DNA from: Limnobacter sp. 130
GTDB lineage: Bacteria > Pseudomonadota > Gammaproteobacteria > Burkholderiales > Burkholderiaceae_B
Direction: 5' to 3'
Assembly: GCF_902506325.1 (NCBI RefSeq)
Contig: NZ_LR732328.1
Span: 124,001 to 188,000 of the forward strand
Length of the DNA: 64,000 nucleotides
In this document: in pieces, positions 36,107 to 44,486 of the stretch
How positions within the stretch are numbered: the first letter of the stretch is position 1
How the letters are laid out: every line of letters starts with the position of its first letter
Program-made: the position numbers and the translations under genes
Notes under the pieces: generated by a model
Told to the model about the DNA's origin: nothing
What the model saw: only the letters and a program-made list of their open reading frames with translations
The model's database searches: none

Positions 36107-36282
36107 ATACAACCGTAGAGAAGATCCAGAATTATCCTTGTCGAAGGTTACACCTATTTTATGAATATTTGACAGCAGCCCGCCCCACCCTTGCCACCAG
36201 CACAACAACCCCCTTGCTTTCGGGTAACCAGTAAAACCATTATCTTTGTCACGTAAATAGGGTCTTTCGTAGGTGTTCTTGC

Positions 36283-36330
36283 ATGAGCATACTGCTGGTG
36301 TGGGTGATTCATATCACCGACAACCCTTGA
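36283..36330 (+). CDS. Possible 15-codon leader peptide upstream of a terminator and gspC
   Basis: ATG 36283 opens a 15-codon frame reading MSILLVWVIHITDNP and ending at TGA 36328-36330. Seven of residues 3-11 are Ile, Leu or Val. AGGTG lies eight bases upstream of the ATG. A hairpin GGTGAT/ATCACC (36303-36318) lies inside the frame, and a terminator begins 11 bases after the stop. This is the general layout of an attenuator leader, but such a short frame can arise by chance and no homology was tested. A weak promoter candidate is TTGCTT (36214-36219), 18 bp, CATTAT (36238-36243). The 331-bp gspG-gspC gap holds nothing else I can name. Confidence 0.25.
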   Translation: MSILLVWVIHITDNP

Positions 36331-36340
36331 AGCATGGCTT

Positions 36341-36379
36341 AAAAACCGGGCACCCTTGCGGGTTGTCCGGTTTTTTTTT
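36341..36379 (+). terminator. Strong Rho-independent terminator in the gspC leader
   Basis: AAAAACCGG (36341-36349) pairs with CCGGTTTTT (36367-36375). An inner ACCC/GGGT stem with TTGC loop sits inside, and nine T residues (36371-36379) follow. It ends 58 bp before the gspC start and has no annotated plus-strand gene in front of it, so it must end either a small RNA or an attenuated leader transcript. GACAACCC (36319-36326) can pair over eight bases with GGGTTGTC (36360-36367) in its right arm. Confidence 0.85.
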
Positions 36380-36407
36380 GAATTTCTGCCTTTTCGCAGG
36401 TTATGAT
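36378..36407 (+). promoter_or_regulatory. Candidate sigma-70 promoter for gspC
   Basis: TTGAAT (36378-36383), 18-bp spacer, TATGAT (36402-36407). Transcription would start about 25 bp before the gspC ATG, just after the terminator, allowing gspC expression independent of the upstream leader. Confidence 0.4.
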
Positions 36408-36437
36408 ACTTTTCAGCATGTCACTTCACTTTGCCCC

Positions 36438-36923
36438 ATGAAACTTGCATTGAAAACCCCGGTTGCCCAATTCAGCTTATCGCCAAGGCTTGTTCAGGCT
36501 TTGCGCATGGTGTTGTGGCTAGGTGCCGTGGGCTTGGCGGTGTGGGTGCTTATTAAACTGTTTGCGCCTGCGCCTGTGGTCGCACCCGCTGTGCCCGCAC
36601 AGGCCTCAGCGAAATATCAAATAGACCAGTCCCCGGAAGCACGGTTAATGGGTGTCGAGACCGCGGGCGGTTTGACACCACCCTCTGTGAATTTGTTGGG
36701 TATTTTTGCCAACAGCGAAGGCAAAGGTGCCGCTGTCATGTCAATTGAAGGTCAGCCCGCACAGTCAAAGCGTGTGGGCGATGAAGTTGCCAATGGCTGG
36801 ACTCTCGAAGAGGTGGGGCCAACCTTCGCAGTCATGCGGCGCAGTGGTCAACGCCATCAAGTGAACTTGCCGATTCTTGGCGCCGACCCCAATTTGCTTC
36901 GACGCGTGCCTGCGAACGGCTAA
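36438..36923 (+). CDS. gspC: Type II secretion protein GspC
   Basis: An inner-membrane protein linking the platform to the secretin. It has 161 residues from ATG 36438, with a short cytoplasmic N-terminus, a membrane helix (about residues 25-47, VLWLGAVGLAVWVLIKLFA), a linker and a homology-region domain (about 75-155) with NLLGIFANSEGKGAAVMSIEGQPAQSKRVGDEVANGWTLEEVGPTFAVMRRSG. It lacks the C-terminal PDZ or coiled coil of enterobacterial GspC, as is usual in Burkholderiales. It is divergent from gspG. The 3-prime end overlaps the convergent DUF3108 gene by 4 bp. Confidence 0.88.
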   Translation: MKLALKTPVAQFSLSPRLVQALRMVLWLGAVGLAVWVLIKLFAPAPVVAPAVPAQASAKYQIDQSPEARLMGVETAGGLTPPSVNLLGIFANSEGKGAAVMSIEGQPAQSKRVGDEVANGWTLEEVGPTFAVMRRSGQRHQVNLPILGADPNLLRRVPANG

Positions 36924-37693
36924 GAGCCTATTGAAATCAAGGTTTGAGTCAAAGCCTTGCCATCAGCGTCCTGAATTTCGATTTTTGCGGGCTGCCACTT
37001 CAAATCTTTGGCATACCAAATGCGCACAGTTTCGTCGCCTGCTTCTTCGGGTTTGGTCTCAAATTGCAGCGTGCTGACCCTGCGCTCACCTTTGCCCAGG
37101 TCCAATGTCAGGTCTTCCAGTTTTTTCAGCACAAACACTTCCTTGGCAACCCGGCCCGTGCTCATCACACGCATTTCCAGGGTGTCTCCGATATTCAGGT
37201 CTGCATTGCAGCGCAAACGCGCTGAAATTTGATAAATCATGCTGATTCGGTCTTGAAGGCCTTTCTCGTAGGGTGCAGATTCCCCGTTGCGCTTGAACAC
37301 AACCTGCTGGGTTTCTGCGTTCAGCATGCTTTCGGCAACCGGTTTTTTGCCGCGTTGTTCAGCATAGTAAAAGGGGGTCAAGCCCAATTGCGAATCAACA
37401 AGCCCCTCACTTTTTTGAGTCAGTTGACCTGAATAAAGCAAGGCCAAAAAACCTTTTGCCTGCGAAGTCGACTGCAGTTTGTATTGCGTACCAGCCACAC
37501 GCATTTTGTGGGTGCTTATTGCCAGTTCCCCGGGGATTTGGCTGTGGGTCAGTGAAAAGCGCAGGTCCGAGTCAATCACCTGTTTTCCCATGCCTTTGCA
37601 ACTTGCATCGGCAGCCCAAGTGCCGCTTGCAAAGCCCATGCTGAGCAATGCAGCCAAGGTCATTTTGAATGTTGTTTTTCTTAAGTTGTTCAT
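36920..37693 (-). CDS. DUF3108 exported protein
   Basis: A 257-residue protein starting at ATG 37693, with a signal peptide (MNNLRKTTFKMTLAALLSMGFASGTWA, cleavage before ADASC). The mature part fits the DUF3108 family: RFSLTHSQIPGELAISTHKMRVAGTQYKLQSTSQAKGFLALLYSG at the N-terminal end and LQFETKPEEAGDETVRIWYAKDLKWQPAKIEI near the C-terminus. This family is periplasmic and of unknown function. The ATG overlaps the stop of the M15-like peptidase gene (ATGA), so the two form an operon; cell-wall context is a guess based on that neighbour. Confidence 0.82.
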   Translation of the reverse strand: MNNLRKTTFKMTLAALLSMGFASGTWAADASCKGMGKQVIDSDLRFSLTHSQIPGELAISTHKMRVAGTQYKLQSTSQAKGFLALLYSGQLTQKSEGLVDSQLGLTPFYYAEQRGKKPVAESMLNAETQQVVFKRNGESAPYEKGLQDRISMIYQISARLRCNADLNIGDTLEMRVMSTGRVAKEVFVLKKLEDLTLDLGKGERRVSTLQFETKPEEAGDETVRIWYAKDLKWQPAKIEIQDADGKALTQTLISIGS

Positions 37694-38160
37694 CGCTTCA
37701 CAATACCTTCCAGATAACCTTCGTCTTTGCTGAAAATGCTCAAGCATTCCCGCCTGGGTTCCTGGCCCAAAGGCGCAGCCGATACATGCACCCATTTGCC
37801 ATATTCCAGAATCAGTTGATCAAATTCACATGGCAATTGTGCAATTGCCAAGGCCAAATCGCAGGGGCTACCAAATTCAGGGCAAATCACATCGGCCGCC
37901 AGGCCCATGCAATGCTGCGAATTGGGCACACCACCTACCTTCTCGTTCAGGGCTTCAGCCCTGAAACCACTGTTGATCTTTAACGCACCATGACCAATAT
38001 TCAGGGACCGCTGAATGCTCCCAAGCAAGGCAGACAGCCGGCTCAGGTTGACCAGCAACTCGGGTGGGCAGTTGTTGTCTAGACCGCACCGCAGGGCGGT
38101 GTCAGAATGGCACAAGGTGTCCTGACAAAATTCAGGATGAAAACTTAACTTCAGGTTCAT
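37690..38160 (-). CDS. Peptidase M15A-like domain protein
   Basis: A protein of about 156 residues if it starts at ATG 38160 (MNLKLSFHPEF); the frame is open to 38253, but that part overlaps the divergent HAD gene. It contains the zinc-peptidase pattern of the M15A family (PF08291): INSGFRAEALNEKVGGVPNSQHCMGLAADVI, where His and Asp would bind zinc, and WVHVSA near the end with a third histidine. M15A enzymes cleave peptidoglycan peptide cross-links or resemble phage endolysins. No signal peptide is visible. It contains seven Cys from the 38160 start, unusually many. Confidence 0.75.
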   Translation of the reverse strand: MNLKLSFHPEFCQDTLCHSDTALRCGLDNNCPPELLVNLSRLSALLGSIQRSLNIGHGALKINSGFRAEALNEKVGGVPNSQHCMGLAADVICPEFGSPCDLALAIAQLPCEFDQLILEYGKWVHVSAAPLGQEPRRECLSIFSKDEGYLEGIVKR

Positions 38161-38165
38161 TCGTT

Positions 38166-38858
38166 TTGCGCATTCGTTATATTCGTCGTCCCCATGCAGG
38201 TTTGTCCGGCAAAGTGTATTTGCTCGACCTGGACAACACCCTTCATCATGCATCTACCCACATTCTGCCCGAGATCAACCGGCAAATGACACGCTATCTG
38301 GCCGAGCACCTGGAGTTGGACCACCAAGAAGCCAGCGAGTTACGCACCCGTTACTGGCTTCGTTATGGTGCAACCCTGTTGGGCATGATGCGCCATCACA
38401 AGACAAATCCCCACCATTTTCTGGCCAGCACACACCATTTCGAGGGTTTGAAAAAACTCAGTTCTCGCCACGGCAGCGTTCCCCATCGCCTGGCCAAGCT
38501 GCCGGGCCTGCGCATCATGCTGACCAACGCACCCCGCGCCTATGCCGTTGCATTGTGCAAGGAAATGGGTTTGTACAAACATCTACACGCCGTTGTCGCG
38601 ATCGAAGACATGGTGGTTCATCAAACCTGGCGGCCCAAGCCCGCCGCCATACTTTGGCCAAACCTGAAAAGCAAATTAAAGGGCAAGCGGGCCATGCTGG
38701 TCGATGACACCTTTGGACACCTGCAACAAGCGGCAAGGCACGGTATTCAGACCAGCTGGATCACCTTTCCGGGCTTGGGTTTCAAACCCCGGCAGCTCAC
38801 TGGCAAAGTCAAACATCGGATACGCCAGTTTGAAGCAATTCGCACCGCAAAATTTTAG
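38166..38858 (+). CDS. HAD-superfamily pyrimidine 5'-nucleotidase-like phosphatase
   Basis: A cytoplasmic HAD subfamily I phosphatase with motif I DLDNTLHHAS, motif II MLTNAPRAYA, motif III Lys in WRPKP and motif IV AMLVDDTFGHLQQAARHG. The DLDNTLH sequence and overall pattern are those of the SDT1-type pyrimidine 5'-nucleotidases found in Betaproteobacteria. The start is uncertain: I chose TTG 38166, which gives about 230 residues and avoids overlap with the divergent peptidase gene. An ATG at 38064 in the same frame would add 34 unconserved residues. It ends 13 bp from the convergent moeB. Confidence 0.8.
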   Translation: MRIRYIRRPHAGLSGKVYLLDLDNTLHHASTHILPEINRQMTRYLAEHLELDHQEASELRTRYWLRYGATLLGMMRHHKTNPHHFLASTHHFEGLKKLSSRHGSVPHRLAKLPGLRIMLTNAPRAYAVALCKEMGLYKHLHAVVAIEDMVVHQTWRPKPAAILWPNLKSKLKGKRAMLVDDTFGHLQQAARHGIQTSWITFPGLGFKPRQLTGKVKHRIRQFEAIRTAKF

Positions 38859-38871
38859 CTGGTCCAACGTT

Positions 38872-39633
38872 CTACTGGCTGCAAACCCCGCACTTGGAGT
38901 CTTTGCGAATTTTCATTTTGGTGAACTCGCAGCTGCGCGAATCGTAAATTTGCAGGGTGCTGTACATGGGTTGACCAAAACCAGCCAGAATTTTCAGTGC
39001 CTCGCTGGCTTGCAGGGTGCCGATTACGCCAGTGAGGGGGGCAAACACACCCATGGTGGCGCAGCGAACCTCAGAAACATCGTCACCTTCCGGAAACAGG
39101 CAGTGGTAGCACGGCGCCTCAGGATTATTCAATTCGAACACGGCCAGTTGACCGTCCAGCCGAATGGCAGCGCCCGATACCAAGGGCTTGCCAAACTTCA
39201 CGCAGGCGCGGTTCACTGCATGGCGGGTTTTAAAGTTGTCGCAACAGTCCAGCACCACATCGACCTTCGCAACCAGTTGCTCCAGCTCCTCGCCCTCAAG
39301 GCGGTGGGCAATGGGCACGATAGTGCTGCAAGGGTTGAGTTCATTCAGGTGGGTTTTTGCGGACTCAACCTTGGCCATGCCAACACGGGCAGTGGTGTGC
39401 AACACCTGCCGTTGCAGGTTGGTCAGGTCGACCTCGTCGTCATCGGCAATGTAAATGGTACCCACGCCCGCACTGGCCAGGTACAGGGCGCTGGGGCATC
39501 CCAGTCCGCCTGCGCCCACCACCAGCACCTTGGCACCGGCAATGCGTGATTGCCCTTCAATACCGATTTCATCCAGAAGAATATGACGGGAGTACCGAAG
39601 TAACTCCTCGTCATTCAGGTCGCGCAGTTCCAT
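38872..39633 (-). CDS. moeB: MoeB/ThiF-family adenylyltransferase
   Basis: An E1-like enzyme that adenylates the C-terminal Gly-Gly of a sulfur-carrier protein (MoaD or ThiS) for molybdopterin or thiamine synthesis. From ATG 39633 it has 253 residues. Visible are LRYSRHILLDEIGIEGQ, the nucleotide loop VLVVGAGGLGCPSALYLASAGVG, DDDEVDLTNLQRQVLH, the CDNFKTRHAVN motif and two zinc CxxC pairs (CYHC, CGVC). There is no C-terminal rhodanese domain. A rhodanese protein is encoded separately at 43187, but that link is speculative. It follows ctpA by 13 bp in the gpmA-envC-ctpA-moeB run. Confidence 0.88.
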   Translation of the reverse strand: MELRDLNDEELLRYSRHILLDEIGIEGQSRIAGAKVLVVGAGGLGCPSALYLASAGVGTIYIADDDEVDLTNLQRQVLHTTARVGMAKVESAKTHLNELNPCSTIVPIAHRLEGEELEQLVAKVDVVLDCCDNFKTRHAVNRACVKFGKPLVSGAAIRLDGQLAVFELNNPEAPCYHCLFPEGDDVSEVRCATMGVFAPLTGVIGTLQASEALKILAGFGQPMYSTLQIYDSRSCEFTKMKIRKDSKCGVCSQ

Positions 39634-39646
39634 GCCGGGCTGCTTC

Positions 39647-41032
39647 TTACTTGCCTGCGTTGGCGGTTTGAGCAGCCTTGCGGTTTTGCACAACAGGCTT
39701 GCCTTTTAGATAATTCAAGGCTTGTTGTAGCTGGTAGTCGTCTTTGTCGCCAAAAACGATTGGCTTCATGTCCGCGTTTTTGTTGGTGTCTGAGCCTTTC
39801 GAGCTTGGCGTTTCCTCGCCCTTCTCGTTGCTCAAGTGGCGGGTCAGGTCGGCCTCGCGAACGCGTTCAACAATGTCGCCTTCGGGGGTTTCAGTGACCA
39901 CGTAATCGGGTTCAATGCCCTTGGCTTGAATACTGCGGCCGCTCGGTGTGTAGTAGCGTGCAGTGGTCAACTTGATGGCCGTGTTGTTGTTCAGCGGCAA
40001 AATGGTTTGTACCGAGCCCTTGCCGAAAGTCTGGGTTCCCAGCACTTTGGCACGGCCGTGGTCTTGCAGGGCGCCCGCTACAATTTCAGAAGCCGAGGCC
40101 GAGCCGCCATTCACCACCACAATCATCGGCACCGTTTTGGCGATTGGGCTGAGTTCTTTCAAATAATCTTTTTCCCGGCCACGCAAGTAGTCCTCGGGCC
40201 CGGCCACCAGCTTGCGCTGAGAATCTTCGGTGCGGCCATCGGTGGATACAACCAAGGTATTTTGGGGAAGAAAGGCCGCACTAACGCCGACTGCAGCGTT
40301 AAGCAAGCCACCCGGGTCGTTGCGTAAATCGAGTACCAAGCCCTTCATGGGGGTTTTGGTTTGCAGGGTGTTAATTGCCTTCACCAGGTATTCGCCGGTG
40401 TGTTCCTGAAACTGGGTAATGCGAACGTACCCAATGCCATCGTCCAGCATTTTCGACTTCACACTTTGCACCCGAATAACGTCGCGAATAATCTTCACTT
40501 CGATCGGTTTGTCTGCATTTTTGCGCAGCAAGGTCAGGCGAATTTCGGTTTTGGGTTTGCCGCGCATCAGGTTAACGGCGTCGGACAGGCTCATGCCTTT
40601 TGTCGGTTTGTCGTCAATCTTCACGATCAAGTCGCCGGCTTTCACGCCCGCTTTTGCGGCGGGAGTGTCTTCAATTGGCGAAATCACTTTCACAAAGCCG
40701 TCTTCGGTGCCCACTTCAATGCCCAAGCCGCCAAATTCACCTTGCGTGCCTACACGCAATTCCTTGAAAGCCTCAGCGTCCAGGTAGCTGGAATGCGGGT
40801 CCAGGTTGGCCACCATGCCGCTGATCGCGCCGTTGAACAGCTTGTCATCGCCCACGGGCTCTACGTAAAAGCTTTTGATCGCGCCAAAAACTTCGGTGAA
40901 CTGGCGTAGCTCACTCAAGGGCAGCGCTTCGGGCTGCTGCCGTTGGGCCACTGCGCTGATTCCAACGCTGACCAACACGCCGGCCACTACACCGACTGAT
41001 ACCAAACTGATTTGACGCAATTTTTGACGCAT
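39647..41032 (-). CDS. ctpA: S41-family C-terminal processing peptidase
   Basis: A periplasmic serine protease that trims or degrades proteins from their C-termini. ATG 41032 (after GGTAGG) gives about 461 residues; ATG 41056 lies inside envC. An N-terminal signal or anchor (VSVGVVAGVLVSVGISAVA) comes first. A PDZ domain with GLGIEV and GVKAGDLIVKIDDKP occupies about 85-170, and the protease core has VLDLRNDPGGLLNAAV. The catalytic Ser lies in VNGGSASASEIVAGAL, and the Lys in LGTQTFGKGSVQ. A Lys/Asp-rich region and a final stretch beyond the core follow. It lies 5 bp after envC. Confidence 0.92.
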   Translation of the reverse strand: MRQKLRQISLVSVGVVAGVLVSVGISAVAQRQQPEALPLSELRQFTEVFGAIKSFYVEPVGDDKLFNGAISGMVANLDPHSSYLDAEAFKELRVGTQGEFGGLGIEVGTEDGFVKVISPIEDTPAAKAGVKAGDLIVKIDDKPTKGMSLSDAVNLMRGKPKTEIRLTLLRKNADKPIEVKIIRDVIRVQSVKSKMLDDGIGYVRITQFQEHTGEYLVKAINTLQTKTPMKGLVLDLRNDPGGLLNAAVGVSAAFLPQNTLVVSTDGRTEDSQRKLVAGPEDYLRGREKDYLKELSPIAKTVPMIVVVNGGSASASEIVAGALQDHGRAKVLGTQTFGKGSVQTILPLNNNTAIKLTTARYYTPSGRSIQAKGIEPDYVVTETPEGDIVERVREADLTRHLSNEKGEETPSSKGSDTNKNADMKPIVFGDKDDYQLQQALNYLKGKPVVQNRKAAQTANAGK

Positions 41033-41037
41033 AATGC

Positions 41038-42327
41038 CTACCGACCTTTGGTCCACGAAACAGGATCGAAGGGTTGTCCCTGATGCCTTAGTTCAAAATA
41101 TAAACCTGTATCAAGATTACCACTGCTGTTGCCAGTTTCAGCAATGGTGTCACCCGCTTTAACGGAATCCCCTGATCTTTTCATTAATTTACCATTGTTG
41201 CCATAAACGCTCAAAAACTGGTCGCCATGGTCAATGATCACAATTTCACCAAAACCGCGCAGCCATTCCGAGAACACGACCCGGCCCGCCGAAACCGCCC
41301 GAACTGCTTGCCCGGCCTCGGTGGCAATGAAAATTCCTTTCCAGGACGGACCTTGCCCGTCTTTCGACCTTGTCTGGCCGAATTGCCCCGCCACAGTGCC
41401 TTGCACAGGTAACACCAGTCGCCCTTTCAGTTTTGCAAACTCACCCGTACTGGGCATGGGGGGCGGGGAAGAATAATCCGGTTTACTCGGTGTTTTGGCT
41501 GTATTTCCTGACTGCCCCTGTTGTTTTTGCTGTTGCGCAGCCAAGGCTTGCTTGCGTTTTGCCTCTTCAATGGCGCGGGCCAGCTCGGTAATCACGTTGC
41601 TTAATCGAGCCTCGTCCCGTTGCAGGCGCTTGCGTTCAAGCTCCTGGTTTTTCAGCTTCGAGCTCAGGTCCGCGATCAACTGATTGCGTTCCTCGCGCTG
41701 TGCAACCAGCTCCCGCTGGCTTTTGTTTTGGTCGGCAATCGTGTTTTCAAGCCGGTCCTGTTTTTTCTCAAGACCCTGCCGAATCGCCTGCAGTTCACGG
41801 GCTTGGGCGGCCTGTTGGGTCGCCAAATCACGCTCTGCGGCTGAAATGCGTTCGTACCAATAACTTTCCCGTGCAGCCTCGCTGGCCGACTTTCCAGCCA
41901 ACCAGGCTTGCGTCGGGTTAATTTCCACCCTGCGGTACTGGTTGCGCATCACCTCGGCCAAGCGCGCTTGCGTACTTTCCAGGTCTTTCTGAAGCTGCGA
42001 TTCCTCCTGGCCAAGCTTCTTGATGTCTGTTTCCAGCGCATCCCGATCTTCGTCAAGGGCTTTTAAACGGGTTTGGGTTTTTTCAAGTCGCTGTTCAAGC
42101 AGGTCAAGCGACTTGGCAGCCTGCTTTTTTTCGCCGCTGGTTTCATTGATCTCTTTTTTCAATGCATCCAGTTTGCGCCGTACCTCGTCGCGTTCCTGCT
42201 TTGCGCCCGCCGGGTCGCGAAGGCCGCTCTGTGCCCAGGCGGGCTGGGCGGACGTCAGGGAGAGAATGAGCACCAAAGCGCCAATTCCCCCGCCTGTACA
42301 AAAAATTAACCTGGAATAGTTTCGCAC
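41038..42327 (-). CDS. envC: EnvC-like murein hydrolase activator (degenerate M23 domain)
   Basis: A periplasmic activator of cell-division amidases, 429 residues from a GTG start. There is a signal peptide (cleavage after PAWA), then a long coiled coil (about 45-265, heptad-rich E/K/L/Q), a Gln/Pro linker, and a C-terminal LytM/M23 domain (about 310-427) with the GYG-like RGFGEIVIIDHGDQFLSVYGNNGKLM segment. The first zinc ligands of active M23 enzymes (HxxxD) are replaced by GIFIATEAG, so it should be catalytically inactive, like E. coli EnvC. It lies between gpmA (6 bp) and ctpA (5 bp). Confidence 0.9.
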   Translation of the reverse strand: MRNYSRLIFCTGGGIGALVLILSLTSAQPAWAQSGLRDPAGAKQERDEVRRKLDALKKEINETSGEKKQAAKSLDLLEQRLEKTQTRLKALDEDRDALETDIKKLGQEESQLQKDLESTQARLAEVMRNQYRRVEINPTQAWLAGKSASEAARESYWYERISAAERDLATQQAAQARELQAIRQGLEKKQDRLENTIADQNKSQRELVAQREERNQLIADLSSKLKNQELERKRLQRDEARLSNVITELARAIEEAKRKQALAAQQQKQQGQSGNTAKTPSKPDYSSPPPMPSTGEFAKLKGRLVLPVQGTVAGQFGQTRSKDGQGPSWKGIFIATEAGQAVRAVSAGRVVFSEWLRGFGEIVIIDHGDQFLSVYGNNGKLMKRSGDSVKAGDTIAETGNSSGNLDTGLYFELRHQGQPFDPVSWTKGR

Positions 42328-42333
42328 CTGTGC

Positions 42334-43080
42334 TTACTTGGCCTTTCCCTGATTTTTTACGGCAGCCATGGCTGCTTCAATTTCGGCTTGGTCGCCCAAG
42401 TAATAATTGCGAATCGGCTTCAGGTTTTCATCCAGCTCATACACCAAGGGGCGAGCGGTCGGAATATTTACCTTCAAAATGTCTTCTTCGCTCAGGTTGT
42501 CCAGGTACTTGATCAGCGCGCGCAATGAATTGCCGTGGGCTGCAATCAATACCTTCCGGCCAGCCTTGATGGCAGGTGCAATGCCGTCTTTCCACAGGGG
42601 AATTACACGGTCAACCGTGTCTTTCAGGCACTCGGTCAATGGAATTTCCTCAGGCTTTAGCTTGGCGTAACGTGGGTCTTTGCCAGCAAAACGGGGATCG
42701 TCCACTTTCAGTGGGTTGGGTGCAATTGCATAAGCACGGCGCCAAATCAACACCTGTTCTTCGCCAAACTTGGCGGCGGTCTCTGATTTATTCAGGCCTT
42801 GCAAATCGCCATAATGGCGCTCGTTCAGGCGCCATGCGTGCACCACCGGCAACCACATTTGGTCCATTTGATCCAGGGCAATCCACAAGGTGCGAATAGC
42901 GCGTTTCAGCACAGAGGTATAGGCCACGTCAAAGCTGTAGCCTTCGGCTTTCAGCAGGTCGCCTGCCTTGCGTGCTTCTTCGCGACCTTTCTCGGTCAGG
43001 TCCACATCGGCCCAGCCAGTAAAACGGTTTTCCAGGTTCCATTGGCTTTCGCCATGGCGCATCAATACGAGTATGTACAT
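42334..43080 (-). CDS. gpmA: 2,3-bisphosphoglycerate-dependent phosphoglycerate mutase
   Basis: Interconverts 3- and 2-phosphoglycerate in glycolysis and gluconeogenesis. At 248 residues it matches the dPGM family. The phosphohistidine motif is [27 protein letters not shown] (His about 9-10). Further signatures are [31 protein letters not shown] and the second catalytic histidine in [19 protein letters not shown]. It is the first gene of the gpmA-envC-ctpA-moeB run, and it is divergent from the rhodanese gene across 106 bp that should contain both promoters. Confidence 0.96.
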   Translation of the reverse strand: MYILVLMRHGESQWNLENRFTGWADVDLTEKGREEARKAGDLLKAEGYSFDVAYTSVLKRAIRTLWIALDQMDQMWLPVVHAWRLNERHYGDLQGLNKSETAAKFGEEQVLIWRRAYAIAPNPLKVDDPRFAGKDPRYAKLKPEEIPLTECLKDTVDRVIPLWKDGIAPAIKAGRKVLIAAHGNSLRALIKYLDNLSEEDILKVNIPTARPLVYELDENLKPIRNYYLGDQAEIEAAMAAVKNQGKAK

Positions 43081-43186
43081 GTTTGTGGCCTTTAAGTTTG
43101 CTGTCTAATTAGGCAAACCTCCATTTTAGCCTCGATTCAAGGGGATATAATGACCAATTCATCAAGACCCACTCATTGCAGGATTT

Positions 43187-43669
43187 ATGTCGCAGGAATT
43201 TCTGATTCAAAACAGTTGGCTCATCGCCTTGGCCTTTGGTTCTGGCCTCATGTTGATTTGGCCTTTGTTAACCAAAGGTGGCGGCACTCGCCTTACCGTG
43301 CCCCAAGCCACACTGTTGATCAACCAAAAGAAAGCAGTATTGGTTGACATTCGAGACGACGATTTCGTTAAAAATTCGGGTGTTGTGCCCAATTCAAAAC
43401 GAATCGCCATCAAAGACCTGAAAGAAAAAGCGGGCACTTTGGCCAAAACCAAGGAAACACCGTTGATCGTGTTGTGCCAAACCGGTGCGCGTTCTGGTGC
43501 AGCCGCCACAGTACTGAAGGCCGCCGGTTACACCGACGTCTTTGTGCTCGATGGTGGCCTGAACGCTTGGAAAGAAGCAGGCTTGCCGGTTAAAAAGGTG
43601 CAAGACGTTGCTGAGGCAGCGCCTAAAACCAAAACACCCAAGGCAACCAAGCAGGTCAGCAAATCATGA
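43187..43669 (+). CDS. Membrane-anchored rhodanese-domain protein
   Basis: A 160-residue protein with an N-terminal membrane helix (about 10-30) and one rhodanese domain (about 36-135). The active cysteine is Cys97 in VLCQTGARS, followed by LDGGLNAWKEAGLPV. The Lys/Thr/Pro-rich C-terminal 25 residues are probably disordered. Rhodaneses carry persulfide sulfur; in this conserved Burkholderiales neighbourhood (rhodanese, grxC, secB, gpsA) the substrate is unknown. Its stop overlaps the grxC ATG (ATGA). Confidence 0.88.
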   Translation: MSQEFLIQNSWLIALAFGSGLMLIWPLLTKGGGTRLTVPQATLLINQKKAVLVDIRDDDFVKNSGVVPNSKRIAIKDLKEKAGTLAKTKETPLIVLCQTGARSGAAATVLKAAGYTDVFVLDGGLNAWKEAGLPVKKVQDVAEAAPKTKTPKATKQVSKS

Positions 43670-43941
43670 GCAATATTCAAGCCTCAGTCCGTATGTACAC
43701 CAGCGCGGTGTGTCCGTTTTGCGTGCGTGCCGAACGTTTGTTAAATGAGCGTGGCGTGCAGAATATTGAAAAAATCCGGGTTGATCTGGATCCGTCGCAA
43801 AAAGAAAAAATGATGGCTGAAACAGGCCGCCGAACTGTGCCGCAAATTTACATTGGCAGCACACATGTGGGTGGCTGCGACGACCTGTTCGACCTTGATC
43901 GTGTCGGCAAGCTGTTGCCTTTGTTGGGGCAGGCGGTTTAA
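43666..43941 (+). CDS. grxC: Glutaredoxin 3
   Basis: A 91-residue dithiol glutaredoxin reducing glutathione-mixed disulfides in the cytoplasm. The active site is CPFC (Cys16, Cys19) rather than the more common CPYC. The cis-proline motif TVPQIYIG and the glutathione-binding GGCDDL are intact. It is translationally coupled to the rhodanese gene and 53 bp upstream of secB. Confidence 0.93.
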   Translation: MSNIQASVRMYTSAVCPFCVRAERLLNERGVQNIEKIRVDLDPSQKEKMMAETGRRTVPQIYIGSTHVGGCDDLFDLDRVGKLLPLLGQAV

Positions 43942-43994
43942 CCGGCCTGCACTTGCCTCGTTACTTTACCCATTCAATCCATAGGAGCCAGCAA

Positions 43995-44474
43995 ATGGCC
44001 GAACAGAATTCAGAAGCAGTATTTCAAATGCAACGCGTGTACATCAAAGACGCTTCTTTGGAATTGCCCAATGCCCCCCAAATTTTCCTGGAAAAGAATC
44101 CACCCAAAATTGAAGTGGCTGTGGATGTGGGCGCACAGCGCCTGGCCGAAAACATTTTTGAGTCCGAAGTAACAGTCACAGTGACTGCCAAAATCGACGA
44201 AAAAGTGGCGTTTTTGGTTGAATGCAAACAGGCTGGCATCTTTGAAATTTCAAATGTACCCGAAGATCAGTTTGACCCCCTGTTGGGCATTCTGTGCCCC
44301 AACATGATCTATCCCTATCTGCGTGCCAACGTGGCCGATTTAATTACCCGCACAGGTTTCCCGCCCGTGCATTTGTCAGACATCAACTTCGAACAGTTTT
44401 ACCAGCAACGCCTGGCCGCAGCTCAAGAGCAGGCTGCCAAGCAAAACGGTTCCGGCATTATCACCACAGCCTGA
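43995..44474 (+). CDS. secB: Protein-export chaperone SecB
   Basis: A tetrameric cytosolic chaperone that keeps preproteins unfolded and hands them to SecA. ATG 43995, after TAGGAG, gives 159 residues. Characteristic segments are VYIKDASLELPNAPQIF, the acidic SecA-contact region, FEISNVPEDQFDPLLGILCPNMIYPYLRANVADLITRTGFPPVHLSDINFEQFY, and an Ala/Gln-rich tail. It precedes gpsA by 12 bp or less, the usual partner in Proteobacteria. Confidence 0.96.
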   Translation: MAEQNSEAVFQMQRVYIKDASLELPNAPQIFLEKNPPKIEVAVDVGAQRLAENIFESEVTVTVTAKIDEKVAFLVECKQAGIFEISNVPEDQFDPLLGILCPNMIYPYLRANVADLITRTGFPPVHLSDINFEQFYQQRLAAAQEQAAKQNGSGIITTA

Positions 44475-44486
44475 TCGGTGGCGCGC

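Noticed and set aside
36169-36174. A perfect TTGACA in the gspG-gspC gap
   Set aside because: No acceptable -10 element lies 16-19 bp downstream on the plus strand.
38064-38165. N-terminal extension of the HAD phosphatase from ATG 38064
   Set aside because: The extra 34 residues are unlike HAD N-termini and overlap the divergent peptidase gene; a start near 38166 fits the family better. This is not certain.
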